Shown here one piece after another: positions 32,348 to 39,506 of a stretch of 48,465 nt of DNA. Positions within the stretch are counted from its first letter, which is position 1, and each line of letters opens with the position of its first letter. The position numbers were made by a program, and so were the translations under genes. The notes under the pieces are model-generated. The model had not been told where the DNA came from. It saw only the letters and a list, made by a program, of their open reading frames with translations, and ran no database searches. This DNA comes from Pseudoluteimonas sp044226035 (lineage in GTDB: Bacteria > Pseudomonadota > Gammaproteobacteria > Xanthomonadales > Xanthomonadaceae). Location: NCBI GenBank assembly GCA_044226035.1, contig JBGAHT010000016.1, positions 1 through 48,465 on the forward strand, read 5' to 3'.

Positions 32348-32959
32348 CTTCTGCTTCCAACTCCCGCCCGACTGGTACCACCAGCCGGAACGCGCGCTCG
32401 CGACCCACTGCTTGGCGAACACGTCGCGGATCTGGCTTTCCCATTCGGGATGGCCGTTCGCCACCGCGACCTCGCGGTACACCGCCTTGCGGTCGCGGTT
32501 GTCGTCGGCGACCGCGGTGTTCATCGCCACCCGGTCCTTGAGTTCGAGCCTGGACGCGTCGCGCACGGTGATCAGGCCGTCGGAGGTGAAGCCGAGCGCG
32601 CCCGAATCGAAGCCCGCGCGCAGGGTGGAATTGAAGCGCGCTTCCATCCGCGCCTGGATCGCCTGGATCGCCGGGGTCTTGATGGTGATGTCGGGCGCGG
32701 CTTGCGCGCGCGCCTCGCCGATGCCGATCAGCGCCAGCGGATCGAAATCGAAGCGCATGGCCATGCCGCCACCGCCGTCGTTCGGCTTCTGCTCCGGCGT
32801 CGCCGGCTGCGCCTCGTCGATCACCTTCTCGACGAATTCCTTGGCCGCGGCCTTGGCTTCCGCCGCCGGGAAGTAGACGTTGATCGTCACGCAGGCGGCC
32901 AGCGCCAGCATCGCGACGTTCGCGCCGAACAGGGTTCGCACCGCCTTCCAGGTTTTCAT
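32345..32959 (-). CDS. YdbL-like (DUF1318) lipoprotein
   Basis: A 204-residue protein with a lipobox (LALAAC, Cys about 23) followed immediately by VTINVYFPAAEAKAAAKEF. The C-terminal DUF1318 part has GALGFTSDGLITVRDASRLELKDR, ADDNRDRKAVYREVA and a Trp-rich end (GWWYQSGGSWK). E. coli YdbL is a smaller soluble periplasmic protein acting with YdbH and the lipoprotein YnbE in phospholipid transport. Here the lipidated VTIN-containing head resembles YnbE, and no separate ynbE lies in the 41-bp gap to ydbH. GGAG precedes the ATG. Confidence 0.8.
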   Translation of the reverse strand: MKTWKAVRTLFGANVAMLALAACVTINVYFPAAEAKAAAKEFVEKVIDEAQPATPEQKPNDGGGGMAMRFDFDPLALIGIGEARAQAAPDITIKTPAIQAIQARMEARFNSTLRAGFDSGALGFTSDGLITVRDASRLELKDRVAMNTAVADDNRDRKAVYREVAVANGHPEWESQIRDVFAKQWVASARSGWWYQSGGSWKQK

Positions 32960-33000
32960 CCGCTTCTCCGAGATGGAAAGACAATCGTTGGTTCGACCCA

Positions 33001-35046
33001 TCATTCGACGACCGGTTTCACGTCGCCCTTGCCCACCGCCTCGAGGCGTTCGACCAGGGTCGGCCAATCGACGCTGCGGTTGTAGCCGACCACGTCCAGG
33101 CGCGGCAAGCCGGCGCCCGCGACGATAGTAAAACTGTTGCCGGCCTGACTGGAAAGTGAATCCCCGAGGCCGCCCATCGCGCAGACCTCGTTCGCGAGCC
33201 GGCAGGAGATGCCGAGGTTGGCGTAGCCGAAGTCGTCGAACAGGCCGATCAACCGGCCCTGCAGGCTGCTGACGAAGGAGGCGTCGCCGACGCTGCTGAT
33301 GTTCTGCACCGCGCGCTGGCTGATGCGCTGTTTCACGCCCGGGCGGCGCACGCTGTGCATTTCCGCGTCGAACGCGACCGGCGTCCAGTCGACCAGGCGC
33401 AGGTCGTGGACGTGGCCGTCGAGGCGACCGGTGATGCTGCCGAAATCCAGAACTTCGGTCAGGCGCAGCAGGTCGAGGCCGCTGAAGTCGATGTCCGCGC
33501 TGAGGCTGGGCGCGACCCCGAACGGGCGCTCCATCGACAGCGCGGAGAAGCGCACGTCGCCGTCGAACAGCTTCATCGCCAGCCCGCCGTCGAAGTCGAG
33601 GCGTTCGTTCGCGTAGTGCGCGGACGGGATGCGCCCGCCGAGCCTGCCCTGGAACGCCGGCAGGCCCAGCGCCTTCGACACCAGCCCGAAGTCGATGCCG
33701 TCCAGCGCCAGCGCGAAGCGGATGTCCATGCCGGCGTCGCCCATGCTGTCGTTACTGCTCGGCGGGCGCAGGGTCATGTGTTCGAACGTCATGCTGCCGC
33801 CCATCGCCGGCACCACCACCGGCTCGCGGAACACCAGTTCGCCGTCGTGGCTGTCGAACGGCAGCGTGGACGCACCGAAATCGAGCCCGTAGATGCGGCT
33901 GGAACGCCAGCGCAACCCGCTCTGCACGGCCGCGCCGTCGGAGAAGCGCACGTCGCCGTCGAGGCCGCGGAAACCGAAGCGGTCGTCGGGTTCGCGCAGG
34001 TCGACGTCGTGCAGGTTCGCGTCCACCGCCTGCAGGCGACCATCGCGCACCACCAGGCGCAGGTCGGACGCGCCGGAAAGCTCCACGTTGCCGAGGCCGA
34101 ACACGCCCAGCCAGCCGGACAGGTAGCGATCGCGCAGCGGCCCCATGTCGGTGCTGCGCAAGCGCAGGTCCAGCGCGCGCAAGCTCGCATCGGTCGCGAA
34201 CGCGGCGCTGCCGTCGGCGGCGAGCACCTCGCCGTCGCGCCAGGCGATGCGGGGCAGTTCCCAGCCCTGCCCCGCGCGTTGCATGCCGTCCAGCGACAGC
34301 GTCACCGGCGTCGCCGGCAGCGCGAGGTAGGTGTTGCCGGCGAGGAATTCGCCGCCGCGCAGCTTCGCGTCGAGCGCGAGCAGGCCCAGCGCCGGGGTCT
34401 TGCGGTAATCGATGCGGACATCGCCGGCGAGCTTGTCCGCGGCGATGGCGCCGTCGGGCGTTTCCAGCGCGGCGCCGGCGACGGCGAGCATGCCGGCCAC
34501 GCGCAAGGGATGGTCTTTCGGCGCGGCGATGTCGAGCCGGCCGTCGAGCGTTCCCGCCTTCAGTTTCCCGTCCGGCCACGCCTGCGAAAGCAGCGCCTGC
34601 GCCCAGGCCAGCGGGACTTTCGCGAAGTCGAGCCGGGCCAGGTCCGGCGTCGCCGCGTCGCGATGCAGGCCGATGCGCGAGGCGCCCTGCGCCAGTTCGG
34701 CGACGGTCGCCTTGTCGTCGAAGCGCAAGGCCAGCCGCAGCGGTTTGCCGTTTCCACGCACGTCGCCCGCGCAGGCCCAGCCGGCGTCCGGCGCGCGCTG
34801 CAGCCGGCACGACCAGGCGATGTTCCGGTAGTGGTAGCCGAGGTCGGGCGCATCGGCTTTCTGCGCACTTATCACCAGATCGCCGGCGTCGGCATCGGCC
34901 GGCCAGTCCAGGCGCGCGTCCACGCCTTCGAGCGTCGCCACGGCGGTCGTGATCCGCGCGATCCGCGCATGCAGGCTGCGCGCCTCGGCCGGCATCGCGG
35001 CGGCAAGCCCGAGCAACACCGGCAGGAGTAGGATCGTGCGCGTCAC
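33001..35046 (-). CDS. YdbH-like AsmA-type envelope protein
   Basis: A 681-residue protein with an N-terminal signal or anchor (MTRTILLLPVLLGLAAAMPAEA) and a long beta-strand-rich body. The C-terminal third contains GLDLLRLTEVLDFGSITGRLDGHVHDLRLVDW, the segment typical of the DctA-YdbH family, and ends with a Cys pair in a GISCRLANEVCAMGGL region. YdbH proteins bridge the periplasm with YnbE and move phospholipids to the outer membrane, partly redundantly with TamB and YhdP. GTG 35046 is chosen at the signal sequence; upstream in-frame codons overlap the divergent receiver gene. It forms an operon with the YdbL-like gene. Confidence 0.82.
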   Translation of the reverse strand: MTRTILLLPVLLGLAAAMPAEARSLHARIARITTAVATLEGVDARLDWPADADAGDLVISAQKADAPDLGYHYRNIAWSCRLQRAPDAGWACAGDVRGNGKPLRLALRFDDKATVAELAQGASRIGLHRDAATPDLARLDFAKVPLAWAQALLSQAWPDGKLKAGTLDGRLDIAAPKDHPLRVAGMLAVAGAALETPDGAIAADKLAGDVRIDYRKTPALGLLALDAKLRGGEFLAGNTYLALPATPVTLSLDGMQRAGQGWELPRIAWRDGEVLAADGSAAFATDASLRALDLRLRSTDMGPLRDRYLSGWLGVFGLGNVELSGASDLRLVVRDGRLQAVDANLHDVDLREPDDRFGFRGLDGDVRFSDGAAVQSGLRWRSSRIYGLDFGASTLPFDSHDGELVFREPVVVPAMGGSMTFEHMTLRPPSSNDSMGDAGMDIRFALALDGIDFGLVSKALGLPAFQGRLGGRIPSAHYANERLDFDGGLAMKLFDGDVRFSALSMERPFGVAPSLSADIDFSGLDLLRLTEVLDFGSITGRLDGHVHDLRLVDWTPVAFDAEMHSVRRPGVKQRISQRAVQNISSVGDASFVSSLQGRLIGLFDDFGYANLGISCRLANEVCAMGGLGDSLSSQAGNSFTIVAGAGLPRLDVVGYNRSVDWPTLVERLEAVGKGDVKPVVE

Positions 35047-35079
35047 CGGGACAGCATACGCAGCGGACGCGAGGAAGCG

Positions 35080-35778
35080 ATGAACCCGAACATCCTGCTG
35101 GTCGAGGACGACCCCGTGTCGCGCGCCTTCCTCGAGGCCGCGACCGCCGCCCTGCCCGCCACCGTCGCCGTCGCCGGCGACGCGGCTTCGGCCCGCGCCC
35201 TGGCGAACGCTTCCGCCTTCGACCTGTGGCTGGTCGACGCCCACCTGCCCGACGCGACCGGCGCGGAGCTGCTGGCGCAATTGCGCGGAATGGGCTTCGC
35301 CACCCCCGCGCTTGCCCACACCGCCACGCGCGACGAAGACGCGCATGCCGAGTTGCGCGCCGCGGGATTCGCCGCCGTCGTCGCCAAGCCGATCGACGCC
35401 GCGGCGTGGCAGGCCGCGCTGCGCCGTGCGTTGCGGATGGACGCGGGCATGCACGTCGCCGACGCCGCGATCGCCGGATACGGCGACCGCCCGCTGTGGG
35501 ACGACGCGACCGCGCTGGCCGCGCTCAACGGCAACCGCGAACACGTGGCCGCGCTGCGACGGCTGTTCCTCGACGAACTGCCCGGGATGCGCGCGCGGAT
35601 CGTCGATCCGGAAACGCGCGGTCCGACCTTGCACCGCCTGCGCGCGAGTTGCGGCTTCGTCGGCGCGGCGCGGCTGGACGCGGCGGTGCGGGCCTTGCAG
35701 GAATCGCCGTCGGATGCGGCCCTGCAGCGCGTGCTCGACGCGCTCCGGGACACGCTCGCTCAGCCGCCGTCGCGCTGA
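35080..35778 (+). CDS. Response-regulator receiver with C-terminal Hpt-like domain
   Basis: A 232-residue protein. The receiver domain (1-120) has the acidic pair D10/D11, phosphoacceptor D53 (LVDAHLPD), T81 and K103 (AKPID). The C-terminal part (~140-225) reads as a four-helix Hpt module with His185 in LHRLRASCGFVGA. No kinase or DNA-binding domain is present and no histidine kinase is adjacent, so it is probably an intermediate in a hybrid-kinase phosphorelay. GAGGAAG precedes the ATG. Its last 19 bp overlap the 3' end of recO on the opposite strand. Confidence 0.8.
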   Translation: MNPNILLVEDDPVSRAFLEAATAALPATVAVAGDAASARALANASAFDLWLVDAHLPDATGAELLAQLRGMGFATPALAHTATRDEDAHAELRAAGFAAVVAKPIDAAAWQAALRRALRMDAGMHVADAAIAGYGDRPLWDDATALAALNGNREHVAALRRLFLDELPGMRARIVDPETRGPTLHRLRASCGFVGAARLDAAVRALQESPSDAALQRVLDALRDTLAQPPSR

Positions 35779-36506
35779 GGCGGGGTTCGCGGCACCAGCC
35801 GCCCGAGTTCGCCGACCAGCTCCCACGATTTCAACCCGCGCCCGCCGAGGTGGTGCAGGAACACCGGCCGCAGCGCGCGCCGCAGGCTGGCGAGGTCCTC
35901 GCCTTCCGGTTCACGATCCTCGGCCAGGGCCAGCAATCCGCTGCCAGTCGCGGCCTCGTCGCGGCCGCGCGCATCGCGCATCCGGCGTGGCCCGTGTTCG
36001 GGATCGAGCACGTAGCGCGCGGCCGGATCGATCGCCTCGCCGTCGCCATCGGCGTCCAGCGCGAATCCGAAGCCGAGTTCGTCCAGCACGTCGCGCTCGA
36101 ACCGACGCAGCGTCCACGCCACCGGTTCGCCCAGCCCGAGCCGTGCGCGGCAACGCCCGAACGCGCGGTACAGGCCCGGATGCGGATCCATGCGCGGCGC
36201 GAGGCGCAGCAGCAGTTCGCAGGCGTAGAACCCGGCAAATGCGGCATCGCCGGTGAGCTGCGGCGCGGCATCCAGCGCCTCGGCGGAACGCAACTGCGCG
36301 AGTTCGCCGCTCTGCGCCGCGTCGAAGCGCACGTGCTGCAATGGCTGCAGCGCCGCGCGCAGCTGATGCGCCTTCGGCCCGCGTACTCCGCGCGCCACCA
36401 GCCCGACCCGCCCGTGGTTTTCGCTCAGCACCTCGACCAGCAGGCTGGTCTCGCGCCAGGCGCGCGCGTGCAGGACGAAGGCGGGTTCGGCGGCGATGCG
36501 GAGCAT
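35760..36506 (-). CDS. recO: DNA repair protein RecO
   Basis: A 248-residue recombination mediator with the N-terminal OB-fold (AFVLHARAWRETSLLVEVLSENHGRVGLVARGVRG, residues ~9-43) and a helical C-terminal domain (YACELLLRLAPRMDPHPGLYRAF; LRRFERDVLDELGF). It works with RecR and RecF to load RecA on gaps. The usual zinc-binding Cys set is not evident, as in many gammaproteobacterial RecO proteins. In relatives it directly follows era; here about 1.2 kb of accessory DNA intervenes. The 5' end is duplicated at 37082-37129. Confidence 0.88.
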   Translation of the reverse strand: MLRIAAEPAFVLHARAWRETSLLVEVLSENHGRVGLVARGVRGPKAHQLRAALQPLQHVRFDAAQSGELAQLRSAEALDAAPQLTGDAAFAGFYACELLLRLAPRMDPHPGLYRAFGRCRARLGLGEPVAWTLRRFERDVLDELGFGFALDADGDGEAIDPAARYVLDPEHGPRRMRDARGRDEAATGSGLLALAEDREPEGEDLASLRRALRPVFLHHLGGRGLKSWELVGELGRLVPRTPPQRDGG

Positions 36507-36518
36507 GGCGGGATTATG
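36471..36518. repeat. 48-bp direct repeat, recO copy
   Basis: The first dozen codons of recO plus 12 bp upstream. It matches 37082-37129 at 46 of 48 positions (differences at 36485 and 36497). The two copies bracket the brnTA operon. Confidence 0.9.
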
Positions 36519-36533
36519 CGGGGCGCACGGCGC

Positions 36534-36566
36534 TTGACCACGCCCGACAATGTCAATACATTGTAT
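36534..36566 (+). promoter_or_regulatory. brnTA promoter and operator palindrome
   Basis: TTGACC (36534-36539), a 17-bp spacer and TACATT (36557-36562). A perfect palindrome ATACA-T-TGTAT (36556-36566) covers the -10. The predicted transcription start falls at or next to the brnT ATG (36569), and no ribosome-binding site is visible, so the transcript may be leaderless. Autorepression by BrnA-type antitoxin would fit. Confidence 0.55.
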
Positions 36567-36568
36567 GC

Positions 36569-36841
36569 ATGATCCGGTTCGAATGGGACGAGGCCAAGGC
36601 CGCGGCCAACCTGAAGAAGCACGGCGTCGCATTCGCCGAAGCAGCTTCGGCCTTCACCGATGATCGCGCGAAGATCATCGCCGACCCCGATCATTCGGAG
36701 GACGAGGATCGTTTCGTTCTCCTCGGCTTGAGCGCCCATCTCAACCTGCTCGTGGTCTGCCACTGTTATCGGCATGAGAACGACACGATCAGGATCATCT
36801 CCGCGCGGAAAGCCACCCGCACCGAAACCCGCCTCTACTGA
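36569..36841 (+). CDS. brnT: BrnT-family toxin
   Basis: A 90-residue RNase-fold toxin with the BrnT layout: FEWDEAKAAANLKKHGVAFAEA at the start, a middle DDRAKIIADPDHSEDEDRFVLLGLS, a strand pair LLVVCHCYRHENDTIRIISARKAT, and a basic end. BrnT toxins act like RelE-type ribonucleases and are neutralised by the BrnA encoded downstream. Toxin-first order is characteristic. G+C is lower than in recO or era. The 5'-extended reading frame from 36341 lies antisense to recO and is rejected. Confidence 0.9.
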   Translation: MIRFEWDEAKAAANLKKHGVAFAEAASAFTDDRAKIIADPDHSEDEDRFVLLGLSAHLNLLVVCHCYRHENDTIRIISARKATRTETRLY

Positions 36842-36851
36842 CAGGTGCAAC

Positions 36852-37070
36852 ATGCGCAAGGAATACGACTTTTCGAATGGCAGGAAAAATCCCTACGCGG
36901 CGAAACTCAAGAAGCCCGTCACGATGCGGCTTTCGGAAGATGTCGTGGAGTATTTCAAGGGCATGGCGGACGAATCCGGCGTTCCCTACCAGAGTTTGAT
37001 TAACCTCTACCTGCGCGATTGCGTGCTGCGCCACCGCAAGGTCGAGATCAATTGGCCGGGAAAATCCTGA
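36852..37070 (+). CDS. brnA: BrnA-like antitoxin
   Basis: A 72-residue protein starting 10 bp after brnT. The central KKPVTMRLSEDVVEYFKGMADESGVPYQSLINLYLRDC is the BrnA/CopG ribbon-helix-helix signature; the N-terminal tail (EYDFSNGRKNPYAAKLK) is the usual toxin-contacting stretch. BrnA dimers bind the operon palindrome. AGGTG stands eight bases before the ATG. Confidence 0.9.
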   Translation: MRKEYDFSNGRKNPYAAKLKKPVTMRLSEDVVEYFKGMADESGVPYQSLINLYLRDCVLRHRKVEINWPGKS

Positions 37071-37081
37071 GCGCGCCAATA

Positions 37082-37129
37082 CAGGACGAAGGCGGCTTCG
37101 GCGGCGAGGCGGAGCATGGCGGGATTATG
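37082..37129. repeat. 48-bp direct repeat, vestigial recO 5' end
   Basis: Second copy of the recO start region, in the same orientation as 36471-36518. It is followed by unrelated sequence rather than the rest of recO's upstream DNA, so it is not a functional gene start. It marks the far border of the brnTA insertion. Confidence 0.88.
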
Positions 37130-37157
37130 ACGATCATGCCGGGATTACCAGCCATTC

Positions 37158-37193
37158 GGCTGTTAGTAGCGTACGCTTCGCTTCATAACAGCC
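37158..37193. repeat. Inverted repeat between brnA and the orphan ORF
   Basis: GGCTGTTA (37158-37165) and TAACAGCC (37186-37193) enclose a 20-base loop that itself contains GCGTACGC. The order GTT...AAC is the reverse of an integron attC site, so it is not called as one. It ends five bases before the GTG that opens the following ORF. Confidence 0.55.
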
Positions 37194-37197
37194 TACG

Positions 37198-37713
37198 GTG
37201 CTGCGCATGCACAAGTTCTATGTTTCCGTATTGATAGCCGCATGCCTGGTCGGACTACTGCTTGGCTTAAGGAGCATGTTTCCGAGAAGCGGAATCTATT
37301 CCGGCACAATCAGGCCATATTGCGGCTCCGATGATGGCGCCGCGTCGTTGATGTGGCTACGGGCGGATTCTGGTCATTACCGAAACATACACGTGTTTGC
37401 CGATCATCTGTATCCGGACTTGTCGAAAAGAGGCAATCCACGATACGCATTAAACGCGGGGACCAAGATCGTAGTCGACCCAACGAATATCGAATCAGTC
37501 GGCCCTGACAGGACTTCGATGATCTCCGTATGCCGCGACCAGAATTTCACGCGTCACTGCATAAACACCGAATCGGCAATCATCTCGATCGAAAGCAATG
37601 AGCATGGCTTGGTTACTGGCGACCTGAGTTTTCGGCTGTTGTATATATTCAAGCGAAACATCAAATTCAAAGCCAAGTTATTGCCGCCACCCCAGAATCT
37701 CTTCTGCGGCTAA
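37198..37713 (+). CDS. Hypothetical protein with N-terminal membrane anchor
   Basis: A 171-residue ORF (GTG 37198, or ATG 37207) with one hydrophobic N-terminal segment (FYVSVLIAACLVGLLLGL) acting as anchor or uncleaved signal. The remainder is polar, with several Cys (YCGSDD, VCRDQNFTRHC, LFCG). G+C is clearly lower and codon use more A/T-tolerant than in the flanking housekeeping genes. It ends 17 bp before the era stop (convergent). No family recognised; it is probably part of the same acquired segment as brnTA. Confidence 0.55.
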   Translation: MLRMHKFYVSVLIAACLVGLLLGLRSMFPRSGIYSGTIRPYCGSDDGAASLMWLRADSGHYRNIHVFADHLYPDLSKRGNPRYALNAGTKIVVDPTNIESVGPDRTSMISVCRDQNFTRHCINTESAIISIESNEHGLVTGDLSFRLLYIFKRNIKFKAKLLPPPQNLFCG

Positions 37714-37730
37714 CGCGCTCCACTTTCGCA

Positions 37731-38651
37731 TTACTCGTAACCAAACGCCTTCAACGCCGCCTCGTCGTCGCTCCAGCCATCGCGCACCCGCACCCAGGTC
37801 TCGAGGAACACCTTGCAACCGAACAGCGCCTCCATCGACAACCGCGCCTTGGTGCTGATCTCCTTCAACCGCGCGCCGCCCTTGCCGATCACGATCGCCT
37901 TCTGGCCCTCGCGTTCCACCCAGATCACCGCGCCGATGCGATACATCGCGCCGGTCTTTTCCGACGGCTCTTCCTCGAAACGCTCGATCTCCACCGTCGT
38001 CGCGTACGGCAACTCCGCGCCGAGCTGGCGCATCAACTGCTCGCGCACCAGTTCCCCGGCGAGGAAACGCTGGCTCTTGTCGGTGATCTCGTCCTCGGCG
38101 TAAAGCGCCGGCTGCTCGGGCAGCAGCTTCAGCACGCTTTCGACCAGTGGCTCCAGCCCGCTGCGCTTGAGCGCGGACACCGGGTGCACCGATGCGAAAT
38201 CGCGGTCCCGGCTCACCTCGGCGAGGAACGGCAGCAGCAGCTTCTTGTCCTTGAGCCGATCGACCTGGTTCACCACCAGCACCACCGGCACCTTCGCCTC
38301 GCGCAGCGCGTCGTAGGCCAGCGCGTCGCCGTCGTCCCAGCGCCCGGCCTCGATCACCAGCAGCGCCGCGTCCACGCCTTCCAGCGCGCCGCGCGCCGCG
38401 CGGTTCATCGCCCGGTGCATGGCCTTGCCGCCGTGGCGCGACTGCTCGCGGTGCAGGCCGGGCGTATCCACCAGCAGCAACTGCCCGTGCGGGAACGTGG
38501 CGATGCCGAGCAGGCGGTGGCGCGTGGTCTGCGGGCGGTTGGAGGTGATGCTGACCTTGGCCCCGACCAGCGCGTTGACCAGGGTGGACTTGCCGACATT
38601 GGGGCGGCCGATGACGGCCACCGTGCCGGCGTGGAAAGCGGGTGCGTTCAT
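37731..38651 (-). CDS. era: GTPase Era
   Basis: A 306-residue GTPase needed for 16S rRNA 3'-end maturation and 30S assembly. G1 GRPNVGKS at 15-22, the NRPQTTRHR switch region, G3 DTPGLH near 62-67, and G4 reading NQVD (about 128-131) rather than the more common NKVD. The C-terminal KH domain has IVIGKGGARLKEISTKAR. Length is normal. It follows rnc by 162 bp of repeat sequence; together they form the conserved rnc-era unit. Confidence 0.95.
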   Translation of the reverse strand: MNAPAFHAGTVAVIGRPNVGKSTLVNALVGAKVSITSNRPQTTRHRLLGIATFPHGQLLLVDTPGLHREQSRHGGKAMHRAMNRAARGALEGVDAALLVIEAGRWDDGDALAYDALREAKVPVVLVVNQVDRLKDKKLLLPFLAEVSRDRDFASVHPVSALKRSGLEPLVESVLKLLPEQPALYAEDEITDKSQRFLAGELVREQLMRQLGAELPYATTVEIERFEEEPSEKTGAMYRIGAVIWVEREGQKAIVIGKGGARLKEISTKARLSMEALFGCKVFLETWVRVRDGWSDDEAALKAFGYE

Positions 38652-38670
38652 GCGGGGATTGTAGAGCCTG

Positions 38671-38689
38671 CCCCGGACCTGATCCGGGG
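38671..38689. repeat. CCCCGGA hairpin in the rnc-era gap
   Basis: CCCCGGA-CCTGA-TCCGGGG, a 7-bp perfect stem 20 bp upstream of the era start. It is a common intergenic palindrome type in G+C-rich proteobacteria. In the lep-rnc-era transcript it lies just before era. Confidence 0.7.
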
Positions 38690-38709
38690 GCGGGTTTCCG
38701 TAAAAAACA

Positions 38710-38826
38710 CCGTTCGTGGTGAGGAGGGTTGTGGAAGCCGAAGGCTGAACAACCCGTCTCGAACCACACCCTTCGAGACGTCGGGCTCGGTCTGCGGCCT
38801 CGACTCCGACTCCTCAGGGCGAACGG
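38710..38826. repeat. Complex palindromic repeat overlapping the rnc 3' end
   Basis: The outer arms CCGTTCGTGGTGAGGAG (38710-38726) and CTCCTCAGGGCGAACGG (38809-38825) are mostly complementary. Inner hairpins are GGGTTGT/ACAACCC and GTCTCGAA/TTCGAGAC. The right arm includes the rnc stop codon and the last few codons (encoding Pro-Arg-Ser-Pro), so the repeat defines the end of RNase III. Confidence 0.75.
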
Positions 38827-39506
38827 GGATTTGCTTCGAGTTGCCCCAGCACCTTCTCCGCCGCGGCCTGTTCCGCGGCGCGGCGCGACCCGCCCTCGCC
38901 CTCGGCGCGGATCGCCGGTTCGGCCAGGGTGCAGGCCACGCGGAACACCTTGGCGTGGTCGTCGCCGGATTCGGACGCCAGTTCGTACGCCGGCAACGCG
39001 CGCTGCCGCGCCTGCAGCCATTCCTGCAGCCGGGTCTTGGCGTCCTTGCCGACCTTGTGCGGCGGCGGCAACGCGGCGAGCGACGGCTCGAACCACGGCA
39101 GCACGGCTTCGCGGCAACGCATGAAATCGCTGTCGAGGTAGATCGCCGCGACCACGGCTTCGAGCGCGTCGGCGAGGATGGAATCGCGGCGATGCCCGCC
39201 GCTCTTGAGTTCGCCCGGGCCAAGGGTGAGGCGCGAGCCGAGGTCGAGTTCGCGCGCGATCGCGGCCAGCGCGGATTCGCGCACCAGTTCGGCGCGGGCG
39301 CGGGTCAGCGCGCCTTCGTCCGCGCGCGGCCAGCGCAGGTACAGCGCCTCGGCGACGACCAGGTTGACCAGCGCGTCGCCGAGGAATTCCAGCCGTTCGT
39401 TGTGCGGGGCGCCGGCGCTGCGGTGCGTCAGCGCCTGCGCGAGCAGTTGCGCCGACGCGAAGCGATGGCCGATGCCGTCATTCGCCTTCGTTGGTGCTGC
39501 CGCCAC
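38814..39506 (-). CDS. rnc: Ribonuclease III
   Basis: A 230-residue double-strand-specific RNase. Catalytic acids are in NERLEFLGDALV (E40, D44) and ADALEAVVAAIYLD (D113, E116); a dsRNA-binding domain fills ~150-222 (KTRLQEWLQARQRALPAYEL and AAEQAAAEKVL). GTG at 39506 lies 29 bp inside the end of the DUF4845 gene; no nearer in-frame start suits the fold. The last few codons lie in an intergenic repeat. Confidence 0.93.
   Translation of the reverse strand: MAAAPTKANDGIGHRFASAQLLAQALTHRSAGAPHNERLEFLGDALVNLVVAEALYLRWPRADEGALTRARAELVRESALAAIARELDLGSRLTLGPGELKSGGHRRDSILADALEAVVAAIYLDSDFMRCREAVLPWFEPSLAALPPPHKVGKDAKTRLQEWLQARQRALPAYELASESGDDHAKVFRVACTLAEPAIRAEGEGGSRRAAEQAAAEKVLGQLEANPRSP

Noticed and set aside
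36341..36568. Longer brnT reading frame starting at 36341
   Set aside because: It lies antisense within recO, and BrnT homology begins at ATG 36569.
37158..37193. Possible integron attC site between brnA and the orphan ORF
   Set aside because: The inverted repeat has GTT before AAC, the opposite of the attC core order, and the flanking consensus bases are missing; no integrase is present.
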